The translations under genes and the position numbers were made by a program. Of a DNA stretch of 57,164 bases, positions 27,466 to 37,630 are shown one piece after another (within the stretch, counting starts at the first letter, position 1; each line of letters opens with the position of its first letter). The notes beneath the pieces are model-generated. The model made no database searches. It was not told where the DNA came from and saw only the letters and a program-made list of their open reading frames with translations. This DNA comes from an uncultured Clostridia bacterium (GTDB lineage Bacteria; Bacillota; Clostridia; Christensenellales; Borkfalkiaceae): NCBI GenBank assembly GCA_946055105.1, contig CAMGEK010000002.1, positions 1-57,164 of the forward strand. Direction: 5' to 3'.

Positions 27466-30008
27466 AAAAACTCGGATTTTACGGCGTCATCATTCTCGTG
27501 TGTCTGTGTTTGAGCGCGGCGTTTTCGTTCGGCGTGCTGTGGCTCGGGAAACTGTTTTCGTTTCCCAATCTGCTCCGCTGGACGCTCTTCTGGTTCGTCA
27601 TGTTCATGTTCGTGTCCAATCTGTTGTTCGTACATAAATTCACGAGCGGAAAGAAACAGGAAGTTCTCTTTTTCATCGTCGCAGAGCTGTTGATCAGCAA
27701 TCTGTTCGGCTATGCGATCTACTGTCTGATCGAATGCGGGTTCGATCTCGCGCGGCTGGATTGGCTGGGATTTCTCAATCAGATCGTCGCGTTCGATCTC
27801 AGATATTACGGGATCGTGCTCCTGATCTTCCTGATTTTAGTCGTCGTCTACTGCAAGTTTGTCGATCCGAAGATGCTCAACTTTATGAAGAGCGGGATTC
27901 ACGGAAAGGGGAAACTGAAACAGGTGGAGTCCAACCTCGAAAATTCCCGCTGGATGACGAAAGAGGAGCGCGACAAGCTCTTTCAACACTATAAATTTTC
28001 CAAGCTCGGAGAAGTGAAGAAAGACGGCATTCCCGTCATGGCGAAACTCACGGCGAAAGACAGGGACATGGACGTCTGCTTCAACTCTCCCTGCCATACG
28101 CTCGTCATCGGCTCGACGGGAAGCGGTAAGACGACCACGTTCGTCAGCCCGATGATTCAGCTGCTGGGCGCGAGCGCGGCGGGCTCTTCCATGGTCGTCA
28201 CCGACCCCAAGGGCGAGCTGTTTTCTCTCCATTCCAAATTCCTTCAAGAACGCGGATACGACGTCAAAGTCATCGATCTGCGCGACACCTATTCTTCCTA
28301 TCGCTGGAATCCGTTGGAGATGATCTGGGACAATTACGAAAAGTACCGCAACGCGCCGCACGCGGCGTTTGCGCGGCGGGGCGATCCCGCGGCAAGCGGA
28401 CTGGTTCTCGCGCAGCCCGTCGAAACCTTTCAGGCGGACGAACGCTGGTACGAGTTCGACGGCAAGGCGTATTCCGATTACAATCGGCTCGTGGAAGCGA
28501 TCAAAGTATATAAAAAGAAAATCTTCGACGAGGTATACGAGGATCTGAACGATCTCGTGTCCGTGCTGATTCCCGTCGAAAACGAGAAAGATCCCATGTG
28601 GGAAAAGGGCGCGCGGAGCATCACGCTCGCGACCTTGCTCGCGATGCTCGAAGACAGCGCGGACGAACGGCTGGGCATGACGAAGGAGAAATTCAACTTC
28701 TTCAATATGACCAAGATTTTACAGAACTCCTCCAAAGATTATCTCGAATTGAGGAATTATTTCGCGGGGCGGAGTATTCTGTCCAAGGCGTATTCGCTCT
28801 CCAAACAGGTCTGCGACGCGGCGGAGCAGACGCGCGCCTCGTACATGTCCATCGTGTACGAGAAACTGACGATGTTCAACGACGCGGGGATCTGCGCGCT
28901 CACGTCGGCGTCCGATTTTTCGAGCGAACAGCTTGCGCAAAAGCCGACCGCGCTGTTTCTGAAAATTCCCGACGAAAAGGACACCCGTCACAACCTTGCC
29001 GCGATCTTCATTCTGAATATCTATAAAACGCTCATCAAAGTGGCAAGCGCGACGGAGGAACTGACGCTGCCGAGGAACGTGTATTTCATCATGGACGAAT
29101 TCGGCAACATGCCGAAGATCGAAAAATTCGATAAATTCATCACCGTCGGCAGAAGCAGAAAGATATGGTTCACCATGATCGTGCAGTCGTACGCCCAGCT
29201 CAACAACGTGTACGGCGAAACCGTCGCGGACATCGTCAAGGGCAACTGCGGAATCAAAATGTTCATCGGCTCCAACGATATGAACACCTGCAAGGAGTAC
29301 AGCGAACTGTGCGGAAACATTACGGTGGTCACGAGTTCGACGAGCGGTTCGGTCAGCGGAACGGACGTCAATCTCTCCAATCAGACGCAGGTTCGCCCCC
29401 TGATCTATCCCAGCGAATTACAGCGGCTCAATCACCCCGGCGACATCGGTCATTCGATCATCGTGACGTTCGGAAATTACCCGCTCAAATCGTACTTCTC
29501 GCCGAGTTTCAAAGTTCCCTTCTACAAAACGGGTAAGATGGACACTTCGGAACTGTCGGAGCGTTATTTCGACGAGAACGCCGTCGTTTATAAGGTCGCC
29601 GAACGCAACAGAACCGTGCTCAATAAAGAAGAGCCTGCGGACGGACAGACGGGCGGGAAACCTCGGTCTGCGGAGAAGAAATCGGCGGACGGAAAGACGG
29701 GCGGACAGCCTGCGGACGAACAGAGCGGGGCGACCCCTCGGTCGGCGGAGAAGAAGCCTGCGGACGGACAGACGGGCGGAAAGCCTGCGGACGGACGCGC
29801 GGAGAGCGCGGCGCGCGGCGTCGCACCCGACGGCGAAGCGCAGACGACGAAACGCCGACGGCGCAAGACGGAGCAGGACGCGGACGGCGAGGAGCTCAGA
29901 CGGCTGACGGAGCTCTGGAAGGAATACAAAAAAGGAACGCCGACGGGAACGCTGGAAGAGTTTTACGCGATCATGGCGAATAAGACGAAGGAGGGCACGG
30001 CGCAATGA
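27462..30008 (+). CDS. VirD4/TraG-like type IV coupling ATPase
   Basis: TLVIGSTGSGKTTTFVSPMIQLLG; MVVTDPKGELFSLHSKFL; YFIMDEFGNMPKIEKFDKFITVGRSRKIWFTMIVQSYAQL; N-terminal TM segments. Confidence 0.93.
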   Translation: MKKLGFYGVIILVCLCLSAAFSFGVLWLGKLFSFPNLLRWTLFWFVMFMFVSNLLFVHKFTSGKKQEVLFFIVAELLISNLFGYAIYCLIECGFDLARLDWLGFLNQIVAFDLRYYGIVLLIFLILVVVYCKFVDPKMLNFMKSGIHGKGKLKQVESNLENSRWMTKEERDKLFQHYKFSKLGEVKKDGIPVMAKLTAKDRDMDVCFNSPCHTLVIGSTGSGKTTTFVSPMIQLLGASAAGSSMVVTDPKGELFSLHSKFLQERGYDVKVIDLRDTYSSYRWNPLEMIWDNYEKYRNAPHAAFARRGDPAASGLVLAQPVETFQADERWYEFDGKAYSDYNRLVEAIKVYKKKIFDEVYEDLNDLVSVLIPVENEKDPMWEKGARSITLATLLAMLEDSADERLGMTKEKFNFFNMTKILQNSSKDYLELRNYFAGRSILSKAYSLSKQVCDAAEQTRASYMSIVYEKLTMFNDAGICALTSASDFSSEQLAQKPTALFLKIPDEKDTRHNLAAIFILNIYKTLIKVASATEELTLPRNVYFIMDEFGNMPKIEKFDKFITVGRSRKIWFTMIVQSYAQLNNVYGETVADIVKGNCGIKMFIGSNDMNTCKEYSELCGNITVVTSSTSGSVSGTDVNLSNQTQVRPLIYPSELQRLNHPGDIGHSIIVTFGNYPLKSYFSPSFKVPFYKTGKMDTSELSERYFDENAVVYKVAERNRTVLNKEEPADGQTGGKPRSAEKKSADGKTGGQPADEQSGATPRSAEKKPADGQTGGKPADGRAESAARGVAPDGEAQTTKRRRRKTEQDADGEELRRLTELWKEYKKGTPTGTLEEFYAIMANKTKEGTAQ

Positions 30009-33000
30009 AGAGAATCACGATGAGAAAAATCATAAGCCTTGCGTTGGCGTTTTTGACGACGCTGAGCGTCGGGTTCGCCGTTCTGTTCGGGAGCGGAAAA
30101 CTGACGACGGCGAGCGGGGAAGCCGCGCAGGCTTCGGAGGATAAGATTAAAATCGTCGTTGGTGCCGCTCACAAGGACGCGAACGGAGTCGCGACTCCCG
30201 ATTCGGGCAACGTCGTAAGCATTCAGTTTGCTGTCTTTTCTCCGCTTTTGGTGGAGATGCGGATCTATTACAGCACGCACGACGTGAGCGCGATCGCCGC
30301 AAAGGGCGACTACGAAGCGACGGAAGGATGCGTCGTTTTCCCTGTGAACAATACCATACAGTATAAGACGATCGGGATCAAAGTGGCGGCGAACGGCGCG
30401 GCGACGGTCGTCGACGGGGTAGCGACCGCGCGGCAGTTCCGGTTTACGATCGACCGTATCGAATGTGCGGGCTCGTACGAATTGTTGGGCGGAAATTTAG
30501 CTCCGTTGAGGAGCAGGGAGTTGGTCTGTTCCGCCGGCTATTCGGTCTCCTACACGGTGAAAAAATCGGGCGGCTTCAACGGGACCAACTATTTTGAAGG
30601 ATATGCCGACAGCGAGGTAATTTACGGACCGCATTGGTACACGCCCGAAATCCGCGACGGAAAGACGTATATCGGCGGTCTCGTCAGGGTCTACGATCAG
30701 GAGAAGAGCGTCTACGCGAAAAAGCTGATCGATAACGGACTCGCGTCTTTGTATGTGAATCTTTTCGCGATCTTATATGAGGACGCAATCTTCGGCAGCG
30801 GCGACAATATCGACATCTCGCTCTGTTATGCGGACTCGGGCGGAGTCGGAAGGAAACTGGTGACGCTCGATCTCGAACTGAGCGGCCGCAGCAGCCAAAC
30901 GTATTGGGATATTTTTGAGCTGACGGCTTCGATCGACAAGAGCGTTCCCGAAAACGCGTTGCTGGCGGCGTTCTTCGCTTCGAATAATCAATATCACTAC
31001 TATAAGCTGCCGGATAGCGTGAAAGATCCCTGGCTCTGGATCGAGATATGGGACAAAGAGGACTGTTCGGCACGCTATTTCAATCCCGCGGTGGTTAACG
31101 CCGTCGCCGTCGACACGACCGCCCCGACCATCACGGAATACTATTTTCAGGAAAACGTGAAAAAGGGCGAGAAATGGGGACTGTCGGTGCGCTTTTCCGA
31201 ACCCGTGCAGATCTGCGGCGACGCGCCGAGCATGAAAGCGGACGTGAACGGTTTTTCCGCGAAACAGCTGACGTTCGACTACGTCGGCGGAAGCGGAACG
31301 GATACCCTCTATTTTGAAGCGGAGATTCCGGAATCCTACGAAATGCTGATTTCAAGAATGCGCATGACGGATATCGTCAATCGCGAGAGCATCTGCGATT
31401 TTTCGTATCGAAAATACGAACCCAACGTAGTTGCGGGCGAGCTCGACGGATTGTTGGACGGGCACAACGTGCTTGCGGAACCCGCCACGCACGACGTCGT
31501 CGACTGCAATCTCGACCTGAGGACGCCGCAGATCAGCGCATCGGGCTCCGTTCCGACTTCCGCTCTGCGCTATACGGACGTGAGTCTGAAAATCGAAAAC
31601 GCCGCTCTGACGGGTTGCACGCTGTTTTATGCCTGGACGAGCAGCGAGGAAGCGCCCTCCGATTACTATAATTCTCTCCCCGTGACGGCAAAGACGCAGA
31701 TCGTGCGCGGGCAGAACCTGAACGGCAGAAAATGGCTGCACGTAAAAATTGTGTCCGCTTACGGGAAGGAGGCGGTTCTGTCGCGGGGCGCGTATCTGTT
31801 CGACTCCTCGCCGCCCGAACTGTCCGTGGAACTGAACGATACGAGCGGATTGAAGCGGAAGGATTTCACCATCGAGGTCAACGACGGTTGGATGGAATGC
31901 GCGGGGATCGATAAGATTTACATGCGCGTTTCCACTTCGTCGGACGGAACGAATCCGAAAGAAAAGGTCGTCTATACGGGTTCGGGCGAATCGAGCGCGA
32001 CCGTATCGTATTCGGTGAGCGCCGCGGACGTGGGGTTGTCGGGAGATGAATACGGCGTCTTTTACCTCGCGTTCTATGCGGTAGACAAAGCGGGAAATTC
32101 CGTCGACACTTCGGCGCTCCGATACGTCGCTTACAGGTTCGACCTCCGCGAGACGTTCGGCTCGGAATTCAACGGTGCGGAGAAGTCGGACGGCGGGAAC
32201 GTCTTGCTGGAAAAAACGGCGGACGGCGCGCTGGTTATCGACGTATCGGCGGCAGAAACGTACGTCCGTTTTACCGCCGAGGGCGGGCTTGCTCCGTATG
32301 TGGAGCGTTTTGTCGGCGCGGACGGAACGACGTTTACGGCGTACGGGCAGACGACGACGGATTCGGAGATCAAACTTACCTTCACCGACGCGCCCGCGGG
32401 GTACTACGAGCTCGTGCTGTACGCGAACGACGGCGGCACGAAAAAGGTATCGGACGTTTACTGTCTGTATCTCACGAAGAACGGCGAGGACGATACGGCG
32501 CACTATATGACCGTAAAGCGCGGAACGCTGCTCATCAATAGAGTGTTCCGTCTCTCCGAGAATCCCTATTATTATAAAGACGCGTCCGGCGTGGTTCAGA
32601 CGAGTTATTACGGAAACTCGTCCCTGCCCGCGAGCTTCTCCTCCGAGTTCGAGGCGAGGAGCTACGCGTACTATATGGAGTTGCAGGATCTGTATGCGGT
32701 GAAGCTGGACGAGACCGCGGCGATCGCGCTCAACGAGGGCATCACGGTCAATTTCGCGAAGGCGAAGGGCGAGACGGTCACGGCGCAGGCGGGGCAGGTA
32801 TGGATCCGCTACAAGAGCGCGACCTGGCAGCCGGGCTCTTCGTCGAACGCGTGGGTTTATTACTATTACCAGGGCGCGAACACTTCGATCGATACGGGCA
32901 GACTTTCCAACAACCTGAAAGAATCGCTCAGCCTCGTCTCCGAACGCATATGCGGGTACGGGAAAGAGGTCTATCTTGCGGGCGAAAACAATCTGAACGC

Positions 33001-36000
33001 CTTGGGCGAGCCTTATCTCGCGCCCGCGCAGATTCACAGCGTTTATGAAAGCGCGTCGCAGACGATGTGCGGAAACCCGTTCGTCGTGGACGTATTCTAT
33101 CAGGGAGACGCGGATATTTACGCCTCTTACGCAACGGAAGGGGGGACGGAATATCCGATCGTCAGCAATCTGCCGATCAGTTTCGGCGATCATACCAAAC
33201 TGTATTATAAGCAGAACTCGGCGTCCGCCTATACCGAAATCGTACGCGGCGAGGAAAAATATCTGTCCGATTATATCAAAGCCACGGGCGTCTATCAGAT
33301 CAAGGAGCTGGACGACGGCGGCATGCGCGTGTTCTCCGTCTACGTCGACGCGAACGCGCCCGGTCTGAACGTGACCTGGGAAGACTCGAACGGCGTGTTC
33401 CGTACCGCCGATCTGGACGAAAGCGCCGCGGGATATTCTTACAGCGCGAAGTCGTTCACGCTCGGCGCGATCTCCGCGTTGGAAAAGGACGAATACGCCT
33501 ACGTCGCCGTGTACCGTTATACGACGAGCACGACGGGCACGTTGCTCAACGTATATACGCGGTCGGATCTGGAACAGGGCGGGATCGCGCTGGACGGCGG
33601 GAACTATCACGTCGAAGTCGCCGACCGATCGGGAAACCGGTACAGTTTCGTTCTGCGGATCAACGCATCCGATCTGGTCTGTGCGATTACGGAGACGGAG
33701 AACAGTTTTATCCGCGTGACGTGCAACCGTCAGGAGGAGCAGATCGCCTCTTACGAAGTCACGCTGAACGGAAAACTCATCGACTCGGTGTACGCGCCCT
33801 CCAAGACCTATAAGGAGAGCGGACAGTACTTGATTTATATCAGGGACATTTACAACAACGTGTACGAACAGAGCTACACGTTCACGCGTACGATTCCGAT
33901 CGTGAATTGGAAATATAACGTGAACGGTTCGTTCGTTGCGTACGACGAAGAGACGACGCAGATGAATATCAAGCAGACGGACGAAAAGACGTTCGTGATC
34001 ACGACGAGCGCCGCGTTGCAGTTCTCTTTTGCGGGCGACTATTCCTATTCGTTCGCTTCTGCGATCGATTATACGGAGAGCCCGATCACGCACGCGGTGA
34101 CCATCCGTTCGCTCACGGCGTTCCGTCTGAAAGTCTGGTACACGGCGTATCCCGAGATTTACGTTACCTATATCTGCGCGATCGATACCACGCCGCCCGC
34201 CATCGTGGCGCGGAGAGAGGTCGTCTATTACGACATCGACGAGCGGGACGAACTGATCGCGGGCGCGGCAAGCGGCGCGGTCGGCGAAGAGATCGCATAC
34301 GGTTCGATCGGGTATCATAAACAGAGCACGACGGAAAAATTCGTCAACGAGGGCGAGACGGTCACCTCGCGGCTCATCCGTCTTTCCGTCACCGACGTGG
34401 GCGGCGTCGCAAGCGTAAAGGTATATCTCGACGGATCGCTCTTTCTCGATCTCACGGAGAACTTTACGGGCATCGTCCTGAGCCGTTACGGATCATATAC
34501 GGTCGAGGCGAAGGATATTTTCGGCAACGCGTCCCGGTTCACGTTTGAGAACCGGAAGATCGAAGCGGTCGGATATTCCGTGGACGGCGAGGCGCAGGAC
34601 GTCGATTACTCCTGCCTGCAATATTTCCTCGGCGGGGAATACAAAAAGAAGGAATACGGAAACGGCGAGGTCGCGCTGATCTCCTATCGGGACGCCGATC
34701 TCGCGTATCGGATCTCCGCGGACGGCTCCGTTCCAGTCGTCGTCGCGTTCCGAATCAGGGAAGGCGCGCTCTACCGTCTCTCTTACGAGGTGGTGCTCGC
34801 GGAGGACGGACGAAAGACGGTGGGCGAAAAACTGAGCGAGGCGCTGCTTTCCGCAGGCGATTCCGAGAAAAAAGCGGGCGAATGGTATTGCGTGTTCGAC
34901 GGCGTATCGGGGTTGCGCCTTTTGGCAAGTTTCGACGCGGAGGGGCGTTTCAGCCTGAAAGCGGAGATCGACGGCGAATCCGTATATACGGTCGAGGCGC
35001 GGGTGATTTCCGATTCGGACAGCGAGCCGTTCTATTTCCGCTGCGAGCTATCGAAGATGCTGTCCGACGTGGGACTTACGGACGCGGACGGCGAGGCGAT
35101 CGAGACCAACCGCGAATGGAAACAGATTAAAATCAACAGAGCGTTCGTCGTATCGGAATCGTGCGCGCAGGACGCGAACCTCGTCTCCGTCAAGGTATAT
35201 TATTCTCCCACGGGAGAGTTCCGCGACGGCGTCGTCGTGTACGACGGGCGGTACCATGCCGCGGAATTTTCCGCGGAGGGCATGTATCTGGTCGAAATCG
35301 AAAACGTCTACGGGAACGTAACCTCTTATTTTCTGACGATTTCCGAAAAGTTCCTCGTGACGACGACCGCGGAGTTCGCGGACGGGGAGTACCTCACCTA
35401 TTCGACGGAATATGCGGAACCCGTGTACTGCAACGCAAAGGTCTTTATCACGGCGTACGCGAACGTGATCGGCTGCACGGTGCTGCGGGACGGCGTCGCG
35501 TACGACGGGTACGAATCGTTCGCGTTGGATGACTGCCGAATTTATCTCATCAGCGAAGCGGGAAAATACGTCGTCACGCTGACGGACGAATACGGAAACG
35601 TGTTCCGTCGGGAAATCGAAATCAACGCGCGGGAGCTGGCGGAGGACGACGCGCTGTTGTACGGTTATAACGAGGACGCTTTGAAGCGGGACGAAGGATA
35701 TACCAATCTGAAACTTTCCGTCTCTGCGGAGCAGGTGCGGGCGGACGGAATCGTGTATCTCGCCGTCGCGCGCGAGGGAGGAGAGACGGTCGTATTGTAC
35801 GATCTGATCTCCGAAACGAAGACCGCGCTGAACGAGCGCGCGCTGACGGAGTGCGTCGGCGCGGCGGGAGACGGGGTTTATACCGTCCTGTTCCGCGATA
35901 AGTACGGAAATCTTCTGACCGAGACCGTTCATTATCGGAGCACGCCGACCTTGGAACTGTTCCGCACGCTTCGGAGCTCTTCCGAAAAACAGGTCTGCTC

Positions 36001-37267
36001 TCTCGACGGCGCGACGGAGGAAGGGCTGTGGTCGAACAACTCGTTGCACTTCTTCACGACGGCGGAACAATACGTGTTCGCGATCGACGGCAACCGCACG
36101 GAATGTCCGTACACGCTGGCGTTCGGATCGGGCGCGGAAGAGGGGAGCTTTGCGTACCTTGTGTCGTATTTGGACGAATACGGATTCCGATACGAATTTA
36201 CGGCGCACCTGCTCCGCAAGAGGATCGAAATCCTCCTTCCCGCGTCCGTCGCTTATACAGAGCTCGGCGGGATTCCGACGACGCGAAGCGGCTTTTCCGT
36301 ACTCTATAACGAGAACGCGGTCTGCCGCTATACGCTGAACGGGGGCGAGGAGCGCGAATATACGAGAGACGCGGTTCTCCATGCGGACGGAACGTACCGT
36401 TTCGTCGTCTCAGACGCCGCCGGAAACGTGACCTCGTACACCGTCAGAAAGGATTCCGCGGTACAGTTCGAGTTCAAAGAGACGTCTACGGAAACGACGC
36501 TCGTCAACGGGGCGATCGCCTGCACGGGGAAAGTTTCGTTCCTGCCGAAGAACGGGGACGACGCCTATCTCAAAAAGGTGTTCCTCGACGGAACGTATCT
36601 GAGCGATTTCAAAGACAATAAATTCACCGAGAGCGGGAAATGGGAATTGATTCTCGCGGACGGGGCGGGCAACGAAGCGTACTTCACGTTCTATATTCTG
36701 ACGCATTCCGTCAAAGAATTCGTCTATACGACGCCCTACCTGTATCGGATCAGCGAAGTATGGTTCGACGCGGGCGACGGGATCAGGCTCTCCTATATGG
36801 AGTTCGTCACGGGCGACGGCACGGTCTGCGAATTTACGGAAAACGGCTCCTATTCGGTCGTCATGTCCTCCGAAGTCACGGGGGAGACGGCGAATTTCAG
36901 CGTAACCGTCAACAACGTGGCGCCCGTCGTCTCGCTCGTCGGCTGTAACGAAAACGAAACGACGGTCAACGACGTCACGGTGACGGGCTACAAGGTGGGC
37001 GATACCATCGAGGTGTATCGGAACGGCGAAAAAGTAAGTGCCGTCAAGGTGTTGTCCATGTCCGCGGACGTTCCGAAGATCACCGAGGGCGGAGACTACA
37101 CCATCGTCGTCAGAAACGAGGCGGGCGTGGAGACGCAGCTCTCCTTTACGAGGAAACACATTCCGAATACCGCGGGAAACGTGCTTATCTTCCTCTCCAT
37201 CTTCGCTTCCGTGGCGTTGATCACCGTAGGGCTCGTGTACCGGAATCATTCAAAGTCGGACGATTAA
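30005..37267 (+). CDS. Giant (2420 aa) surface protein with Ig-like repeats and C-terminal membrane anchor
   Basis: Signal-like N-terminus MKRITMRKIISLALAFLTTLSVGFAVLFGSG; recurring 'G.Y.V...D.YGNV' modules; C-terminal TM VLIFLSIFASVALITVGLVYRNHSKSDD. Confidence 0.85.
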   Translation: MKRITMRKIISLALAFLTTLSVGFAVLFGSGKLTTASGEAAQASEDKIKIVVGAAHKDANGVATPDSGNVVSIQFAVFSPLLVEMRIYYSTHDVSAIAAKGDYEATEGCVVFPVNNTIQYKTIGIKVAANGAATVVDGVATARQFRFTIDRIECAGSYELLGGNLAPLRSRELVCSAGYSVSYTVKKSGGFNGTNYFEGYADSEVIYGPHWYTPEIRDGKTYIGGLVRVYDQEKSVYAKKLIDNGLASLYVNLFAILYEDAIFGSGDNIDISLCYADSGGVGRKLVTLDLELSGRSSQTYWDIFELTASIDKSVPENALLAAFFASNNQYHYYKLPDSVKDPWLWIEIWDKEDCSARYFNPAVVNAVAVDTTAPTITEYYFQENVKKGEKWGLSVRFSEPVQICGDAPSMKADVNGFSAKQLTFDYVGGSGTDTLYFEAEIPESYEMLISRMRMTDIVNRESICDFSYRKYEPNVVAGELDGLLDGHNVLAEPATHDVVDCNLDLRTPQISASGSVPTSALRYTDVSLKIENAALTGCTLFYAWTSSEEAPSDYYNSLPVTAKTQIVRGQNLNGRKWLHVKIVSAYGKEAVLSRGAYLFDSSPPELSVELNDTSGLKRKDFTIEVNDGWMECAGIDKIYMRVSTSSDGTNPKEKVVYTGSGESSATVSYSVSAADVGLSGDEYGVFYLAFYAVDKAGNSVDTSALRYVAYRFDLRETFGSEFNGAEKSDGGNVLLEKTADGALVIDVSAAETYVRFTAEGGLAPYVERFVGADGTTFTAYGQTTTDSEIKLTFTDAPAGYYELVLYANDGGTKKVSDVYCLYLTKNGEDDTAHYMTVKRGTLLINRVFRLSENPYYYKDASGVVQTSYYGNSSLPASFSSEFEARSYAYYMELQDLYAVKLDETAAIALNEGITVNFAKAKGETVTAQAGQVWIRYKSATWQPGSSSNAWVYYYYQGANTSIDTGRLSNNLKESLSLVSERICGYGKEVYLAGENNLNALGEPYLAPAQIHSVYESASQTMCGNPFVVDVFYQGDADIYASYATEGGTEYPIVSNLPISFGDHTKLYYKQNSASAYTEIVRGEEKYLSDYIKATGVYQIKELDDGGMRVFSVYVDANAPGLNVTWEDSNGVFRTADLDESAAGYSYSAKSFTLGAISALEKDEYAYVAVYRYTTSTTGTLLNVYTRSDLEQGGIALDGGNYHVEVADRSGNRYSFVLRINASDLVCAITETENSFIRVTCNRQEEQIASYEVTLNGKLIDSVYAPSKTYKESGQYLIYIRDIYNNVYEQSYTFTRTIPIVNWKYNVNGSFVAYDEETTQMNIKQTDEKTFVITTSAALQFSFAGDYSYSFASAIDYTESPITHAVTIRSLTAFRLKVWYTAYPEIYVTYICAIDTTPPAIVARREVVYYDIDERDELIAGAASGAVGEEIAYGSIGYHKQSTTEKFVNEGETVTSRLIRLSVTDVGGVASVKVYLDGSLFLDLTENFTGIVLSRYGSYTVEAKDIFGNASRFTFENRKIEAVGYSVDGEAQDVDYSCLQYFLGGEYKKKEYGNGEVALISYRDADLAYRISADGSVPVVVAFRIREGALYRLSYEVVLAEDGRKTVGEKLSEALLSAGDSEKKAGEWYCVFDGVSGLRLLASFDAEGRFSLKAEIDGESVYTVEARVISDSDSEPFYFRCELSKMLSDVGLTDADGEAIETNREWKQIKINRAFVVSESCAQDANLVSVKVYYSPTGEFRDGVVVYDGRYHAAEFSAEGMYLVEIENVYGNVTSYFLTISEKFLVTTTAEFADGEYLTYSTEYAEPVYCNAKVFITAYANVIGCTVLRDGVAYDGYESFALDDCRIYLISEAGKYVVTLTDEYGNVFRREIEINARELAEDDALLYGYNEDALKRDEGYTNLKLSVSAEQVRADGIVYLAVAREGGETVVLYDLISETKTALNERALTECVGAAGDGVYTVLFRDKYGNLLTETVHYRSTPTLELFRTLRSSSEKQVCSLDGATEEGLWSNNSLHFFTTAEQYVFAIDGNRTECPYTLAFGSGAEEGSFAYLVSYLDEYGFRYEFTAHLLRKRIEILLPASVAYTELGGIPTTRSGFSVLYNENAVCRYTLNGGEEREYTRDAVLHADGTYRFVVSDAAGNVTSYTVRKDSAVQFEFKETSTETTLVNGAIACTGKVSFLPKNGDDAYLKKVFLDGTYLSDFKDNKFTESGKWELILADGAGNEAYFTFYILTHSVKEFVYTTPYLYRISEVWFDAGDGIRLSYMEFVTGDGTVCEFTENGSYSVVMSSEVTGETANFSVTVNNVAPVVSLVGCNENETTVNDVTVTGYKVGDTIEVYRNGEKVSAVKVLSMSADVPKITEGGDYTIVVRNEAGVETQLSFTRKHIPNTAGNVLIFLSIFASVALITVGLVYRNHSKSDD

Positions 37268-37275
37268 AGCGATAA

Positions 37276-37289
37276 CACGGCTTGCCGTG
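37276..37289 (+). other. Perfect inverted repeat immediately upstream of the pilin-like gene
   Basis: CACGGC-tt-GCCGTG followed by an A-rich tract. Confidence 0.5.
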
Positions 37290-37324
37290 AAAATATAAAA
37301 AAATAAATTTCAGGAGAAATGGTT

Positions 37325-37630
37325 ATGTTGTATAGTTTGTTGGCAATCACGCAGAACGACATGGAAAAAATCGTGGAACCCGTCATCGAGGTTTGTAACG
37401 TGCTCATTCCCGTTCTGCTCGCGGTGGTCGGCGCGGTCGGCGCGATCTGGTGTATCCTTCTGGGCGTGAAATACGCGAAAGCGGACGATCCGCAGGAACA
37501 CGAAAAGACGAAGAAAGGACTCATCAACGCGATTATCGGATTCGTTCTCATCTTCATTCTGCTCATCATGTTACAGGTCGGGTTGCACTACTTTACCCAA
37601 TGGTGGGCGAACTATGCGTATCCCGGCTAA
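37325..37630 (+). CDS. VirB2/TrbC-like pilin candidate, small two-TM protein
   Basis: VCNVLIPVLLAVVGAVGAIWCILLGVKYAKADDPQEHEKTKKGLINAIIGFVLIFILLIMLQVGL; in T4SS cluster. Confidence 0.65.
   Translation: MLYSLLAITQNDMEKIVEPVIEVCNVLIPVLLAVVGAVGAIWCILLGVKYAKADDPQEHEKTKKGLINAIIGFVLIFILLIMLQVGLHYFTQWWANYAYPG

Noticed and set aside
31352-34318. 988-aa minus-strand ORF opposite the giant surface protein
   Set aside because: Arg/Val-rich composition typical of antisense translation of GC-rich genes; the sense ORF has signal peptide, repeats and TM anchor. Same reasoning for the other long antisense and alternate-frame ORFs.
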